NCBI RefSeq assembly: GCF_900455735.1
Contig: NZ_UAUI01000017.1
Coordinates: 1-64,000 of the forward strand
Direction: 5' to 3'
Source of the DNA: Rhodococcus wratislaviensis
GTDB lineage: Bacteria; Actinomycetota; Actinomycetes; Mycobacteriales; Mycobacteriaceae
Length of the DNA stretch: 64,000 nucleotides
Position numbers and translations under genes: made by a program. Of this stretch, positions 9,185-21,055 are shown piece by piece. The notes under the pieces were generated by a model. It was not told the origin of the DNA, made no database searches, and saw only the letters and a list, made by a program, of their open reading frames with translations. Numbering within the stretch: position 1 is the first letter of the stretch; every line of letters starts with the position of its first letter.

Positions 9185-11368
9185 GTGCCCGATCCTTCGA
9201 CATATCGCCCCGCGACCGGAACTGTTCCGGTCGATCCGGGGGTGTACAAGTTCCGCGATCCGCACGGCCGGGTCATCTATGTCGGGAAGGCGAAGAGTCT
9301 TCGATCACGGCTGAATTCCTATTTCGCCGACGTCTCGACGCTGCACCCGCGCACCCGCCAGATGGTGACCACGGCCGGCAGCGTCGAGTGGACCGTGGTG
9401 AGCACCGAGGTCGAGGCTCTCCAGCTCGAGTACAACTGGATCAAGGAATTCGATCCCCGGTTCAACGTCCGCTACCGCGACGACAAGACGTACCCGGTTC
9501 TCGCGGTCACCCTGAACGAGGAATACCCCCGGCTGTTCGTCTACCGCGGGCCCCGGCGCAAGGGTGTCCGCTACTTCGGTCCCTACTCGCACGCGTGGGC
9601 CATCCGCGAAACCCTCGACCTGCTGCTGCGGGTGTTCCCCGCCCGCACCTGCTCGGCCGGGGTGTTCAAGCGTCACAACCAGATCGGCCGTCCCTGCCTG
9701 CTCGGCTACATCGACAAGTGCTCCGCGCCGTGCGTCGGACGCGTGTCCGCGGCCGAACACCGCAAGATCGTCGAGGACTTCTGCGACTTCCTGTCGGGAC
9801 GCACCGACAAGCTGGTCCGGCAGCTCGAGGCCAGGATGCAGGAGGCGTCGGAAGAACTCGACTTCGAGACGGCGGCGCGGCTGCGCGACGACGTGGGCGC
9901 GTTGCGGCGAGCGCTCGAGAAGCAGGCCGTCGTGCTCGGTGACGGCACCGACGCCGACGTCGCCGCGTTCGCGACCGACGAGCTCGAGGCCGCGGTCCAG
10001 GTCTTCCACGTCCGGGGTGGCCGCGTGCGCGGTCAGCGCGGCTGGGTGGTCGAGAAGGCCGGCGACGTCATCGACTGGGCCAGCGTCGATTCCGAGGCGG
10101 GATCGGACCTGCCGCTGCTCGTGGAGCAGTTCCTCACCCAGTTCTACGGTGAGCAGGCGGCGCTGTCGGGCGCGACCGACCAGGAGGCCGGCACCAGCGG
10201 CGTGCCGCGGGAGGTCCTGGTGCCCGTGCTGCCGCCCGACGCCGAACAGGTGCAGGAGTGGCTCAGCGGTCTCCGCGGATCCGCGGTCCGCCTCCGCGTG
10301 CCGCAGCGCGGCGACAAGAAGGCTCTCGCCGAGACCGTGCAGCGGAACGCGATGGAGGCATTGCAGCAGCACAAGCTGCGCCGCGCCGGCGACTTCACGT
10401 CGCGGTCGGCGGCCCTGCAGGGCATCCAGGAGGCCCTCGACCTGGACTCGGCGCCCCTGCGCATCGAATGCGTCGACATCAGTCATGTGCAGGGCACCGA
10501 CGTGGTGGCCTCCCTCGTCGTCTTCGAGGACGGCCTTCCCCGTAAGTCCGACTACCGCCACTACGCGATCAAGGAGGCCGCGGGCGACGGTCGCTCCGAC
10601 GACGTCGCCAGCATCGCCGAGGTCACCCGGCGGCGGTTCCTCCGGCACAACCGTGACGTCGGGGTGCTGCGCGCCGAAGCGGCCGGGGCGGACGCAGACC
10701 AGGTGTCGGGCGGGGACGGCGGCGACCTCGCCCCGGAGGCGGCGATCGACCCGCAGACCGGCCGGCCGCGGCGGTTCGCGTACCCACCGAATCTGTTCGT
10801 CGTGGACGGCGGGGCCCCGCAGGTGGCCGCGGCCTCGGCGGTGCTCGACGAACTGGGCATCACCGACGTCGCGGTGATCGGGCTGGCCAAGCGGCTCGAG
10901 GAGGTGTGGGTGCCGGGGGAGGAGGACCCGGTGATCCTCCCGCGCACGAGCGAGTCGCTGTACCTCCTGCAGCGGGTGCGCGACGAGGCCCACCGCTTCG
11001 CGATCACGTTCCACCGCAGCAAGCGGTCCCGCCGGATGACGGCATCCGCACTCGACTCCGTCCGCGGGCTCGGTGAGACCCGGCGCAAGGCCCTGGTGAC
11101 GCATTTCGGTTCCGTCGCCCGACTCAAGCAGGCCTCCGTCGAGGAGATCACCGCGGTCCCCGGCATCGGAACGGCCACGGCGAAAGCGGTACTCACCGCT
11201 CTCGGGGCGGAGGAACCGTCTGCGGACGTCGCGGGAGTGGGGGATGATGAACCAGATCGGAACGGGCCGGGCACGGCAGATCAGAACGGCGCGGATCTTC
11301 CCCGCGAACCGGTAGCACAGCACGGCCAGGCAGCACAGAGCGCTTCGCAACGGACAGGTGTCGAGTGA
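9185..11368 (+). CDS. uvrC: Excinuclease ABC subunit C
   Basis: Makes both incisions around DNA lesions in nucleotide excision repair with UvrA and UvrB. Length is 727 aa, longer than the usual 600-650. The GIY-YIG nuclease is at about 12-95 ([20 protein letters not shown]). The UVR motif that binds UvrB is near 205-240 ([18 protein letters not shown]-type). The RNase H-like second nuclease has [13 protein letters not shown] and [10 protein letters not shown] with its catalytic aspartates. Tandem HhH motifs ([16 protein letters not shown] and [13 protein letters not shown]) are near 620-680. Extra length comes from an acidic, Gly-rich insertion near residue 505 and a polar tail of about 50 residues. 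The stop overlaps rapZ. Confidence 0.95.
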   Translation: MPDPSTYRPATGTVPVDPGVYKFRDPHGRVIYVGKAKSLRSRLNSYFADVSTLHPRTRQMVTTAGSVEWTVVSTEVEALQLEYNWIKEFDPRFNVRYRDDKTYPVLAVTLNEEYPRLFVYRGPRRKGVRYFGPYSHAWAIRETLDLLLRVFPARTCSAGVFKRHNQIGRPCLLGYIDKCSAPCVGRVSAAEHRKIVEDFCDFLSGRTDKLVRQLEARMQEASEELDFETAARLRDDVGALRRALEKQAVVLGDGTDADVAAFATDELEAAVQVFHVRGGRVRGQRGWVVEKAGDVIDWASVDSEAGSDLPLLVEQFLTQFYGEQAALSGATDQEAGTSGVPREVLVPVLPPDAEQVQEWLSGLRGSAVRLRVPQRGDKKALAETVQRNAMEALQQHKLRRAGDFTSRSAALQGIQEALDLDSAPLRIECVDISHVQGTDVVASLVVFEDGLPRKSDYRHYAIKEAAGDGRSDDVASIAEVTRRRFLRHNRDVGVLRAEAAGADADQVSGGDGGDLAPEAAIDPQTGRPRRFAYPPNLFVVDGGAPQVAAASAVLDELGITDVAVIGLAKRLEEVWVPGEEDPVILPRTSESLYLLQRVRDEAHRFAITFHRSKRSRRMTASALDSVRGLGETRRKALVTHFGSVARLKQASVEEITAVPGIGTATAKAVLTALGAEEPSADVAGVGDDEPDRNGPGTADQNGADLPREPVAQHGQAAQSASQRTGVE

Positions 11369-12279
11369 ACGAGCAGCACGCGCAGAGCGACCGTCCACCC
11401 ACGGTTCGGCCGATGGACTTCCTTCTCGTCACCGGGCTCTCCGGGGCGGGGCTGCAGACGGCGGCGAAGGTCCTCGAGGACCTCGGGTGGTACGTCGCGG
11501 ACAACCTTCCCCCGGAACTGATTTCCCGGATGGTGGATCTGAGCCTGGAATCCGATTCGCGGCTCGAGCGGCTCGCCGTCGTCATCGACGTGCGCAGCCG
11601 GTTGTTCACCGGCGACCTCGGCTGGGTCCTCACCGAACTGGAAAGCAAACCCGTGCACACACGGGTGCTGTACCTCGACGCGTCGGACGAGGTCCTGGTG
11701 CGCCGTTTCGAACAGGTACGCCGCAGCCACCCGCTGTCGGGGGGAGGCGCCGAGGGCACCTTGTCGGAGGGCATCGCCGCCGAGCGCGATCAGCTCGCGA
11801 AGGTGAAGGCCGCCGCGGATCTGGTGATCGACACGTCGTCCCTCGCCGCGCACCAGTTGCGGCAGAAGATCGAGGACGCGTTCGGCGACGCCGAGAACCG
11901 GACCATGCAAGTAACAGTCCAGTCGTTCGGTTTCAAGTACGGTCTTCCGATGGACGCCGATCTCGTCTGCGACGTCCGCTTCCTGCCCAACCCGCACTGG
12001 ATACCCGAGTTGCGTCCGCACACCGGGCAGAGTGCGGACGTGCGGGACTACGTGTTGTCGCAGGACGGTGCCGAGGACTATCTCGCCACCTATCACCACC
12101 TGCTGGATCTGACGATCGCGGGATATCGTCGGGAGGGGAAGCGCTACATGACCATCGCGGTGGGGTGCACCGGAGGGAAACATCGGAGTGTCGCGATGTC
12201 GGAGGCCTTGGCGAGCCGACTCGGAAAGGACTCCGGGCTGAACGTGCGTGTCGTCCATCGTGATCTGGGGCGCGAATGA
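11365..12279 (+). CDS. rapZ: RapZ family nucleotide-binding protein
   Basis: RapZ-type protein of 304 aa. In E. coli RapZ is an adaptor that delivers GlmZ RNA to RNase E and controls amino-sugar synthesis; in actinobacteria the role is unclear. The N-terminal P-loop-like segment is [18 protein letters not shown] (from about residue 22), in which the usual Lys or Arg of the Walker A motif is Leu. The C-terminal domain has the conserved [20 protein letters not shown] and [11 protein letters not shown]. Start GTG overlaps the uvrC stop and the stop overlaps yvcK, as in the conserved uvrC-rapZ-yvcK-whiA cluster. Confidence 0.92.
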   Translation: MNEQHAQSDRPPTVRPMDFLLVTGLSGAGLQTAAKVLEDLGWYVADNLPPELISRMVDLSLESDSRLERLAVVIDVRSRLFTGDLGWVLTELESKPVHTRVLYLDASDEVLVRRFEQVRRSHPLSGGGAEGTLSEGIAAERDQLAKVKAAADLVIDTSSLAAHQLRQKIEDAFGDAENRTMQVTVQSFGFKYGLPMDADLVCDVRFLPNPHWIPELRPHTGQSADVRDYVLSQDGAEDYLATYHHLLDLTIAGYRREGKRYMTIAVGCTGGKHRSVAMSEALASRLGKDSGLNVRVVHRDLGRE

Positions 12280-13301
12280 GGCCGGTGCACCAGCCGCCTG
12301 CGATCGTCGCGCTCGGCGGCGGCCACGGACTGTTCGCCACTCTCAGTGCCGCGCGCCGGCTCAGCCGTGACGTCACGGCGGTCGTGACCGTCGCGGACGA
12401 CGGCGGATCCTCGGGACGGCTGCGCGCCGAACTGGGTGTCATCCCGCCGGGGGATCTGCGGATGGCGCTCGCCGCACTCGCCGCGGACGACCCCGAGGTG
12501 CAGGACTGGACGGACACCATCCAGCACCGCTTCGGCGGAATCGGCGCCCTCGCCGGCCACTCGGTGGGCAATCTCATCCTGGCCGGCCTCACCGAGGTGC
12601 TCGGCGACCCCGTCGCCGCGCTGGACGAACTCGCCCGGTTGCTGCGGATCAACGGGCGGGTGCTACCGATGTCGCCGATCGCCCTGGACATCGAGGCTGA
12701 CGTGCAGGGCCTCGAGGCGGACCCGCGGGTCAGCCGCTGCATCCGCGGTCAGGTCGCGGTCGCGACCACGCCCGGCAAGGTGCGCCGCGTGCGTCTGCTG
12801 CCGGCGAATCCGCCCGCGTGCCCGGACGCGGTCCGGGCGATCGACGTGGCAGACATGGTCGTCCTCGGTCCGGGGTCGTGGTTCTCCAGCGTCATCCCGC
12901 ACGTCCTCGTGCCGGAACTCCTCGACACGCTGATCGCCACCGCCGCGCGGAAGGTGCTGGTGCTCAACCTGGCTCCGGAGCCGGGCGAGACGGCAGGATT
13001 CTCCACCGAGCGTCATCTGCACGTACTGTCCCAACACGCACCCGAACTCACCGTCGACTTCGTCGTGGTCGATTCGGGTTCGGTGCCACCGGGTCGCGAG
13101 CGCGAGCACCTCGCCCGCGCCGCCGGACAGTTCCAGGCACGCGTCGTGTACGCCGACGTGTCGGAGCACGGCACCCACACGCACCATGCAGGAAAACTTG
13201 CGTCCGTTCTCGAACAGCTCTGGAGCGACCCCGACGCGGGGTCTCGGGGGAGCGAAGTGGCCGAGACACCAGAGGAAAGGGAGAGCGCTTCGTGGCAATG
13301 A
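12276..13301 (+). CDS. yvcK: YvcK/GlmR-type protein (UDP-sugar-binding, cell-wall link)
   Basis: A 341-aa member of the CofD/YvcK family. The N-terminal nucleotide motif is [17 protein letters not shown], followed by [28 protein letters not shown] and the family signature [28 protein letters not shown] lies near residue 205. Homologues (YvcK/GlmR in Bacillus, CuvA in mycobacteria) bind UDP-GlcNAc and affect cell-wall precursor supply. It overlaps rapZ by 4 nt (ATGA) and whiA by 10 nt, which argues for strict co-expression. Confidence 0.9.
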   Translation: MRPVHQPPAIVALGGGHGLFATLSAARRLSRDVTAVVTVADDGGSSGRLRAELGVIPPGDLRMALAALAADDPEVQDWTDTIQHRFGGIGALAGHSVGNLILAGLTEVLGDPVAALDELARLLRINGRVLPMSPIALDIEADVQGLEADPRVSRCIRGQVAVATTPGKVRRVRLLPANPPACPDAVRAIDVADMVVLGPGSWFSSVIPHVLVPELLDTLIATAARKVLVLNLAPEPGETAGFSTERHLHVLSQHAPELTVDFVVVDSGSVPPGREREHLARAAGQFQARVVYADVSEHGTHTHHAGKLASVLEQLWSDPDAGSRGSEVAETPEERESASWQ

Positions 13302-14275
13302 CAGCAGAGGTCAAAGACGAACTCAGTCGTCTCGTCATCACTCATGTGAGTTGCCGGAAGGCCGAGGTCTCGTCGCTGCTGCGGTTCGCCGGGGGATTGC
13401 ACATCGTCGGCGGCCGGGTAGTGGTCGAGGCGGAAGTGGACCTGGGGTCCACGGCCCGCCGGTTGCGCCGCGAGATCTTCGACCTGTTCACCTACAGCGC
13501 CGACGTCCACGTCCTCAGTGCGGGCGGGCTGCGCAAGTCGTCCCGGTACATCGTGCGGGTCGCGAAGGAGGGCGAGGCTCTCGCCCGCCAGACCGGTCTC
13601 CTGGACCTGCGGGGACGCCCCGTGCGCGGGCTTCCCGCGCAGGTGGTCGGTGGCAGCGTCGCCGACGCGGAGGCCGCGTGGCGCGGCGCGTTCCTGGCAC
13701 ACGGTTCGCTGACCGAGCCGGGGCGATCGTCCGCGCTCGAGGTCAGCTGCCCCGGCCCGGAGGCGGCGCTCGCCCTCGTCGGGGCGGCGCGCAGGCTGGG
13801 CATCTCCGCGAAGGCCCGCGAGGTCCGCGGCACCGACCGGGTGGTGATCCGTGACGGCGAGGCCATCGGCGCACTGCTCACCCGGATGGGGGCCCAGGAC
13901 ACCCGCCTCGTGTGGGAGGAACGCCGCATGCGCCGGGAGGTCCGTGCCACCGCCAACCGGCTCGCCAACTTCGACGACGCCAACCTGCGCCGGTCCGCGC
14001 GGGCGGCCGTCGCGGCCGCTGCCCGCGTCGAACGGGCCCTCGACATCCTGGGTGACGAGGTTCCCGACCATCTGGCGGCGGCCGGTCACCTCCGGGTGGA
14101 GCACCGGCAGGCGTCCCTGGAGGAACTCGGCCAGCTCGCCGACCCGCCGATGACGAAGGACGCCGTGGCCGGCCGCATCCGGCGGTTGCTGTCCATGGCA
14201 GACCGCAAGGCCAAGGAAACCGGCATCCCCGACACCGAGTCGGCCGTCACCGCAGACCTTCTCGACGACGCCTGA
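13292..14275 (+). CDS. whiA: WhiA sporulation/cell-division regulator homologue
   Basis: DNA-binding protein of 327 aa: an N-terminal degenerate homing-endonuclease-like (LAGLIDADG) region ([45 protein letters not shown]) and a C-terminal helix-turn-helix (about 245-320, [20 protein letters not shown] then RIRRLLSMA). In Streptomyces WhiA controls sporulation septation with WhiB; in non-sporulating relatives it is linked to cell division. The GTG is chosen because GGGAG lies 8 nt upstream; an ATG two codons later is possible. It ends the operon, followed by a strong terminator. Confidence 0.95.
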   Translation: MAMTAEVKDELSRLVITHVSCRKAEVSSLLRFAGGLHIVGGRVVVEAEVDLGSTARRLRREIFDLFTYSADVHVLSAGGLRKSSRYIVRVAKEGEALARQTGLLDLRGRPVRGLPAQVVGGSVADAEAAWRGAFLAHGSLTEPGRSSALEVSCPGPEAALALVGAARRLGISAKAREVRGTDRVVIRDGEAIGALLTRMGAQDTRLVWEERRMRREVRATANRLANFDDANLRRSARAAVAAAARVERALDILGDEVPDHLAAAGHLRVEHRQASLEELGQLADPPMTKDAVAGRIRRLLSMADRKAKETGIPDTESAVTADLLDDA

Positions 14276-14310
14276 CCGTCGCCGGCAGTCGCCGCCCGCC
14301 ACTCCCACTC

Positions 14311-14367
14311 CCCGGACGAACGGGACGCTCGTTGCGTCAGATCGAACGAGCGTCCCGTTCGTCCGGG
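14311..14367. terminator. Terminator after whiA
   Basis: A perfect 23-bp inverted repeat (14311-14333 with 14345-14367, 11-nt loop) without a following T-run. It separates the uvrC-whiA operon from the glycolytic operon. Confidence 0.85.
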
Positions 14368-14423
14368 TCGGGGCGGCCGGAAAGGTGCCCGGAGGTGACT
14401 GCGCGCGCGAGTGGCATGCGCAC

Positions 14424-14429
14424 TAGGGT
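14424..14429 (+). promoter_or_regulatory. Candidate -10 box of the gap operon
   Basis: TAGGGT fits TANNNT and would give a leader of about 100 nt. Within that leader is a small hairpin (ACCACC/GGTGGT, 14463-14477) and a 30-codon frame from ATG 14447 that ends by overlapping the gap start. Confidence 0.4.
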
Positions 14430-14484
14430 AAGAGCCACATCGACCGATGAACCCTCGCGCCGACCACCGTCGGTGGTGTCGTAG

Positions 14485-15555
<1,071 letters not shown>

Positions 15556-15572
15556 GCGAAGGTCCGGTAACA

Positions 15573-16784
15573 GTGGCAGTACAGACTCTCGACGATTTGC
15601 TGAACGCTGGGGTCGAGGGGCGCGCCGTGCTGGTGCGCTCCGACCTCAACGTTCCGCTCGACGGTGACCGGATCACCGATCCCGGGCGCATCATCGCTTC
15701 CGCGCCGACGCTGAAGGCGTTGGCGGAGGCGGGCGCCAAGGTCATCGTCACCGCCCATCTGGGTCGCCCCAAGGGCGAGCCCGACCCGCAGTACTCCCTC
15801 GCACCGGTGGCGGTGAAGCTCGCCGAGGTGCTGGGACGCAACGTCCAGCTCGCCGGCGACGTCGTCGGGCAGGACGCTCTGGCACGGGCCGAGGGGCTCA
15901 CGGACGGCGACGTTCTCCTGCTGGAGAACATCCGCTTCGATCCGCGGGAGACCAGCAAGGACGAGGCCGAGCGGACGAAGCTCGCCAAGGCCCTGGTCGA
16001 ACTCGTCGGCGACGACGGCGCGTTCGTGTCCGACGGGTTCGGTGTCGTGCACCGCGCGCAGGCGTCGGTGTACGAGGTGGCCAAGCTGCTCCCGCATTAC
16101 GCGGGCACGCTCGTCGAAGCCGAGATCAAGGTGCTCGGCAAGCTCACCGAGGAGCCCGAGCGGCCGTACGCGGTCGTGCTCGGTGGGTCGAAGGTGTCGG
16201 ACAAGCTCGCGGTGATCGAGGCGCTGGCCCCCAAGGTCGACACCCTCGTCATCGGTGGCGGCATGTACTACACGTTCCTGGCGGCGCAGGGCGTCTCGGT
16301 CGGCGACTCGCTGTGCGAGGAGTCGATGATCGACACGTGCAAGGCGCTGCTCGAGCAGTACGCCGACGTGATCCACATCCCGCAGGACGTGGTCATCGCC
16401 GATTCGTTCTCGGCCGACGCCGAGTCGAAGATCGTCTCGGTACTCGAGATTCCGGACGGCTGGATGGGTCTCGACATCGGACCGCAGTCGGTTCGCCGGT
16501 TCGCCGCGATCCTGACCAGCGCGAAGACCGTGTTCTGGAACGGCCCGATGGGCGTGTTCGAGTTCGAGAAGTTCGCCGCGGGCACCAAGGGTGTCGCCGA
16601 GGCGATCATCGAGGCCACCGGGAAGGGCGCGTACAGCGTCGTCGGTGGCGGTGACTCCGCCGCGGCGGTGCGCCAGCTCGGTCTGCCCGAGGACGGGTTC
16701 TCGCACATCTCCACCGGTGGCGGCGCCTCCCTCGAGTACCTCGAGGGCAAGGAACTCCCCGGCATCGCAGTTCTGGAGGGCTGA
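15573..16784 (+). CDS. pgk: Phosphoglycerate kinase
   Basis: Transfers phosphate from 1,3-bisphosphoglycerate to ADP. Length is 403 aa. Seen are the signature [20 protein letters not shown], the substrate-site [24 protein letters not shown], the hinge [17 protein letters not shown], and the nucleotide-binding [15 protein letters not shown] and [18 protein letters not shown] at 15573 gives the standard N-terminus ([13 protein letters not shown]). It lies 17 nt after gap and 3 nt before tpiA. Confidence 0.97.
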   Translation: MAVQTLDDLLNAGVEGRAVLVRSDLNVPLDGDRITDPGRIIASAPTLKALAEAGAKVIVTAHLGRPKGEPDPQYSLAPVAVKLAEVLGRNVQLAGDVVGQDALARAEGLTDGDVLLLENIRFDPRETSKDEAERTKLAKALVELVGDDGAFVSDGFGVVHRAQASVYEVAKLLPHYAGTLVEAEIKVLGKLTEEPERPYAVVLGGSKVSDKLAVIEALAPKVDTLVIGGGMYYTFLAAQGVSVGDSLCEESMIDTCKALLEQYADVIHIPQDVVIADSFSADAESKIVSVLEIPDGWMGLDIGPQSVRRFAAILTSAKTVFWNGPMGVFEFEKFAAGTKGVAEAIIEATGKGAYSVVGGGDSAAAVRQLGLPEDGFSHISTGGGASLEYLEGKELPGIAVLEG

Positions 16785-16787
16785 GGC

Positions 16788-17573
16788 ATGGCACGGAAGC
16801 CGCTGATCGCCGGCAACTGGAAGATGAATCTGAACCACCTCGAGGCCATCGCGCTGGTTCAGAAGATCGCCTTCTCGCTCCCGGCGAAGTACTTCGACAA
16901 GGTCGACGTGACGGTGATCCCGCCGTTCACCGACATCCGCAGCGTGCAGACCCTCGTCGAGGGCGACAAGCTCCTGCTCACCTACGGTGCGCAGGACGTG
17001 TCGGCCCAGGATTCGGGTGCGTACACCGGTGAGATCAGCGGCTCCATGCTGGCCAAGCTGGGCTGCACGTTCGTCGTCGTCGGGCACTCGGAGCGCCGGA
17101 CCCTGCACTGCGAGGACAACGACACCGTGCTGGCCAAGACCAAGGCCGCGCTGAAGAACGGGATCACCCCGATCGTCTGCATCGGTGAGGGTCTCGACGT
17201 GCGCGAGGCCGGCGAGCACGTGTCCTACAACGTCGAACAGTTGCGGGGCTCGCTCGCCGGACTGTCCGCCGAGGACATCGCCAAGGTCGTCATCGCGTAC
17301 GAGCCGGTGTGGGCCATCGGAACCGGTCGCGTGGCCAGTGCCGCGGACGCGCAGGAAGTGTGCGCCGCGATCCGCGCCACGCTCGGTGAGCTCGCCTCGC
17401 CGGACGTCGCGTCCGGTGTCCGCGTTCTCTACGGCGGTAGCGTCAACGCCAAGAACGTCGGCGAGATCGTCGGTCAGACCGATGTGGACGGCGCCCTGGT
17501 GGGCGGCGCCTCACTGAAGGCCGACGAGTTCGCCACCCTGTCGGCGATCGCCGCGGGCGGACCTCTGCCGTAA
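16788..17573 (+). CDS. tpiA: Triosephosphate isomerase
   Basis: Interconverts dihydroxyacetone phosphate and glyceraldehyde 3-phosphate. Length is 261 aa, a full TIM barrel. The catalytic Lys is in AGNWKMNL, the His in VVVGHSERR, and the Glu in [16 protein letters not shown]; the phosphate loop has [12 protein letters not shown] and [11 protein letters not shown]. The ATG has GAGG just upstream, overlapping the end of pgk. It is the last gene of the operon and is followed by a hairpin. Confidence 0.97.
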   Translation: MARKPLIAGNWKMNLNHLEAIALVQKIAFSLPAKYFDKVDVTVIPPFTDIRSVQTLVEGDKLLLTYGAQDVSAQDSGAYTGEISGSMLAKLGCTFVVVGHSERRTLHCEDNDTVLAKTKAALKNGITPIVCIGEGLDVREAGEHVSYNVEQLRGSLAGLSAEDIAKVVIAYEPVWAIGTGRVASAADAQEVCAAIRATLGELASPDVASGVRVLYGGSVNAKNVGEIVGQTDVDGALVGGASLKADEFATLSAIAAGGPLP

Positions 17574-17583
17574 GGCGCCTTCG

Positions 17584-17635
17584 GCGCCCGTGCGCCTTTC
17601 CGGCAGCGCTAGGTACCGGAAAGGCGCACGGGCGC
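17584..17635. terminator. Terminator after tpiA
   Basis: Perfect 20-bp inverted repeat (17584-17603 with 17616-17635, 12-nt loop). Imperfect pairing extends outward, and the left flank can instead form a competing GGCGCC-TTC-GGCGCC hairpin. Confidence 0.8.
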
Positions 17636-17645
17636 GGAGCGCCTG

Positions 17646-17651
17646 TAGGGT
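17646..17651 (+). promoter_or_regulatory. Candidate -10 box for secG
   Basis: TAGGGT fits TANNNT and lies about 48 nt before the secG start, just past the tpiA terminator. Confidence 0.4.
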
Positions 17652-17698
17652 GTACGAGGTCGTTGTTGTTCCTACTGGATGGGTGGACGTAGACAGAC

Positions 17699-17932
17699 AT
17701 GGAACTGTTTCTGGATATCTTGCTGGTGGTCACCAGCTTGCTGCTGATTCTGCTGGTGCTGCTGCACCGCGGTAAGGGCGGCGGTCTGTCCAGCCTGTTC
17801 GGCGGTGGCGTCCAGTCGAGCCTGTCCGGTTCCACCGTGGTCGAGAAGAACCTCGACCGGCTCACCGTCTTCACCGGCCTGATCTGGTTGATCGCCATCA
17901 TCGGCATCGGCCTGGAGATCAAGTTCGGCTGA
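17699..17932 (+). CDS. secG: Preprotein translocase subunit SecG
   Basis: Small inner-membrane component of the SecYEG channel, assisting SecA-driven protein export. Length is 77 aa with two transmembrane helices (about 3-22, LFLDILLVVTSLLLILLVLL, and 56-73, FTGLIWLIAIIGIGLEI). The polar connecting loop HRGKGGGLSSLFGGGVQSS is the usual SecG signature. It sits between tpiA and ppc as a single short gene, a position shared with mycobacteria. Confidence 0.95.
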   Translation: MELFLDILLVVTSLLLILLVLLHRGKGGGLSSLFGGGVQSSLSGSTVVEKNLDRLTVFTGLIWLIAIIGIGLEIKFG

Positions 17933-17978
17933 TCGGCTTCATCATGCAGACGGGCCGTCACCGGTCGATACTGGATGA

Positions 17979-20735
17979 ATGATCGAAACCCCACGTGAGG
18001 CCACTGAACCACTCCGCGAAGACATTCGGCTCCTGGGCGGCATCCTCGGTCAGATAGTGCGGGAACAGGCCGGGGACAGCGTCTTCGACCTCGTCGAGAA
18101 GGCCAGGGTCGAATCGTTCCGGGTTCGTCGTTCCGAAATCGACCGCGCAGATCTGGCGGACATGTTCACCCAGGTCTCCACGAGCGACACCATCCCCGTC
18201 ATCCGGGCCTTCAGCCACTTCGCCCTGCTGGCGAATCTCGCCGAGGACATCCACCGCGAACGCCGGCGCGCCGTCCACGTCGCCGCCGGTGAACCCGCCC
18301 CCGACAGCACGCTGACCGCCACGTTCGCCAAACTCGACGCCGCGCACCTCGGCAGCGACGTCGTCGCGGACGCGTTGCGCGGGGCGCTCGTGTCGCCGGT
18401 CATCACCGCCCATCCCACCGAGACCCGCCGCCGGACGGTGTTCGAGACCCAGTCCCGCATCACCGAGCTGATGCGCTACCGCGAGCGCACCGCCCTGACC
18501 GAGACCGAGACGGCCGACGTCGACGTCCGGCTGCGACGGCAGATCCTCACCCTGTGGCAGACCGCACTGATCCGGTTGTCGCGGTTGCGGATCCAGGACG
18601 AGATCGAGGTCGGACTGCGGTACTACGACGCCGCACTGTTCGAGGTCGTCCCGAAGATCAACGCCGAACTGCGCAGCGCCCTGCGATCGCGGTGGCCGGA
18701 CGCGGATCTGGGCCGGGAGCCGATTCTGCGTCCCGGGTCGTGGATCGGCGGAGACCGCGACGGCAACCCCTATGTCACCGACGAGGTGGTCCGGCAGGCC
18801 ACCATCCGTGCCGCGGCCACCGCCCTCGAGCACCACCTCGGGGAACTCGAGACACTCGAACGTGAACTGTCGATGTCGGCTCGCCTCGTCACCGTCACCC
18901 CCGCTCTCGACCTCCTGGCCGCGGCGTCGCAGGACGATTCCCCGTTCCGGGCCGACGAGCCCTACCGGCGCGCGGTGCGGGGCATCCGGGGGCGTCTCAC
19001 GGCCACCGCGCACCGCATTCTGGGTGAGGCACCCGATCACGGGCTCGACCTCGGGCTCGCACCGTACGACTCGCCACGGCAGATGCTCGACGAACTGGAC
19101 GTCGTCGACGACTCCCTGCGGCGTGGCGGCGACGGCACCATCGCCGACGACGGGCTCGCGGGCCTGCGGGACTCGGTGGAGGTGTTCGGTTTCCACCTCT
19201 CCGGACTGGACATGCGGCAGAACTCGGACGTGCACGAGACCGTCGTCGCCGAGCTGCTGGCGTGGGCGGGCGTGCACGCCGACTACCCGTCGCTGTCCGA
19301 GGACGAGCGGGTGGAGTTGCTGTCGGCGGAGCTGTCCACCCGGCGACCACTGACCACCGCGAACGCGGACTTCAGCGAGCTGACCACGAAGGAACTCGCC
19401 ATTCTCCAGGCCGGCGCCGACGCGGTGCGGACCCTCGGTGCGGGCGCCGTGCCCAATTACATCATCAGCATGTGCACCTCCGTCAGCGACATGCTCGAGG
19501 CCGCCGTGCTGCTGAAGGAGGTGGGTCTGCTCGACCCCGGATCGGGGGAGGCGCCGTCCTGCCCGGTGGGGATCGTGCCGCTGTTCGAGACGATCGAGGA
19601 CCTGCAGCAGGGGGCCGCCACGCTCGAGGCCACCCTCGAGGTGCCGATCTACCGGGCGCTGGTGACGTCGCGCGGCGACTCGCAGGAAGTGATGCTCGGG
19701 TACTCCGATTCCAACAAGGACGGCGGCTACCTGGCGGCCAACTGGGCGCTGTACCGCGCCGAGCTGGATCTGGTCGACGCCGCCCGCAAGACGGGAATCC
19801 GGTTGCGGCTCTTCCACGGTCGCGGCGGCACCGTGGGTCGCGGCGGCGGCCCCAGCTACGAGGCGATCCTCGCGCAACCGCCCGGCGCGGTGGCCGGGTC
19901 GTTGCGGATCACCGAACAGGGTGAGGTGATCGCCGCCAAGTACGCGGAACCCCGCCTCGCGCAACGCAATCTGGAGACGCTGCTCGCCGCGACCCTCGAA
20001 GCCACCCTGCTCGACGTCGAGGGACTCGGCGACGACGCGGAACCGGCGTACCGCATTCTCGACGAGCTCGCGGCGCTGGCCCGCCGCGCGTACGGCGAAT
20101 TGGTGCACGAGACACCCGGATTCGTGGAGTACTTCGAGATGTCGACTCCGGTCGCGGAGATCGGTGCCCTCAACATCGGCAGCCGCCCCGCCTCACGGAA
20201 GCAGACCACGTCCATCTCCGATCTCCGGGCCATCCCGTGGGTGCTGTCGTGGAGCCAGTCCCGGGTCATGCTGCCCGGGTGGTACGGCACGGGTGCGGCG
20301 TTCGAGGAATGGACGCAGGGCGACCCCGAGCGGGTGGCCACGCTGTCCCGCCTGTACGAGACGTGGCCGTTCTTCCGGACCGTGCTGTCGAACCTGGCCA
20401 TGGTGATGTCGAAGTCCGACATGGGTCTCGCGGCCCGCTACGCGGAACTGGTTCCCGACGAGGAACTCCGCCGGCGGGTGTTCGGCAAGATCGCCGAGGA
20501 ACACGAGCGGACCATCCGGATGTACAAGGCGATCACCGGGAACGACACCCTGTTCGCCGACAACCCCGGTCTGGAGAGGTCGGTGCACAATCGGTTCCCG
20601 TACCTCGAGCCCCTCAACCACCTGCAGGTGGAACTGCTGCGCCGCTACCGGGCCGGGGACGACAGTGATCAGACGCGCCGCGGCATCCAGCTCACGATGA
20701 ACGGGCTGGCGACCGCGCTGCGCAACAGCGGGTAG
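17979..20735 (+). CDS. ppc: Phosphoenolpyruvate carboxylase
   Basis: Carboxylates phosphoenolpyruvate to oxaloacetate, replenishing the TCA cycle. Length is 918 aa, the family norm. The catalytic His is in [15 protein letters not shown] (about residue 146), with [12 protein letters not shown] and the [19 protein letters not shown] and [14 protein letters not shown] loops that hold bicarbonate and PEP. The C-terminus ends in the typical [13 protein letters not shown]. tuberculosis lacks this gene, while many rhodococci and some mycobacteria have it. It is transcribed alone after secG. Confidence 0.97.
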   Translation: MIETPREATEPLREDIRLLGGILGQIVREQAGDSVFDLVEKARVESFRVRRSEIDRADLADMFTQVSTSDTIPVIRAFSHFALLANLAEDIHRERRRAVHVAAGEPAPDSTLTATFAKLDAAHLGSDVVADALRGALVSPVITAHPTETRRRTVFETQSRITELMRYRERTALTETETADVDVRLRRQILTLWQTALIRLSRLRIQDEIEVGLRYYDAALFEVVPKINAELRSALRSRWPDADLGREPILRPGSWIGGDRDGNPYVTDEVVRQATIRAAATALEHHLGELETLERELSMSARLVTVTPALDLLAAASQDDSPFRADEPYRRAVRGIRGRLTATAHRILGEAPDHGLDLGLAPYDSPRQMLDELDVVDDSLRRGGDGTIADDGLAGLRDSVEVFGFHLSGLDMRQNSDVHETVVAELLAWAGVHADYPSLSEDERVELLSAELSTRRPLTTANADFSELTTKELAILQAGADAVRTLGAGAVPNYIISMCTSVSDMLEAAVLLKEVGLLDPGSGEAPSCPVGIVPLFETIEDLQQGAATLEATLEVPIYRALVTSRGDSQEVMLGYSDSNKDGGYLAANWALYRAELDLVDAARKTGIRLRLFHGRGGTVGRGGGPSYEAILAQPPGAVAGSLRITEQGEVIAAKYAEPRLAQRNLETLLAATLEATLLDVEGLGDDAEPAYRILDELAALARRAYGELVHETPGFVEYFEMSTPVAEIGALNIGSRPASRKQTTSISDLRAIPWVLSWSQSRVMLPGWYGTGAAFEEWTQGDPERVATLSRLYETWPFFRTVLSNLAMVMSKSDMGLAARYAELVPDEELRRRVFGKIAEEHERTIRMYKAITGNDTLFADNPGLERSVHNRFPYLEPLNHLQVELLRRYRAGDDSDQTRRGIQLTMNGLATALRNSG

Positions 20736-21055
20736 CGCGCCGGTTCCCGCGTCCCGCGAGAAGCGAGTGAACTTTCTTGCGGGGCGGGGGAACCGAACCG
20801 TCCGTCGCTGCGTCAAAACGGGAAAGAGCACGAACGTTTCCGAGACGAAGTGGGGCGACGGATGAGGCGTTGCGCGGGCAACCCGGACTACTGGCGCGGG
20901 GGAGTGGGACGGCGGGGGACGAGCGCGGCGAGCCCGCGTCGGGCCGGTCGGATCGTCACCGAATGCCGGGTCACCCGGTCACCGATCGAGCGGGACCCTC
21001 GGTCGCCCGCCGGGTTGCCGGCGGACGACGACGAGGACCCCGTCGGATGACAGCG
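20736..21055. other. Intergenic region between ppc and pgl with no clear gene
   Basis: 320 bases between convergent genes. Short open frames occur in several frames but none has a ribosome binding site or a recognisable product. Small palindromes such as CCGGGTCACCCGG (about 20965-20977) and GCCCG-CGT-CGGGC might help termination. I see nothing else. Confidence 0.4.

Noticed and set aside
20850-21050. A 66-codon frame between ppc and pgl
   Set aside because: Arg/Gly-rich, no ribosome binding site and no motif; likely noise.
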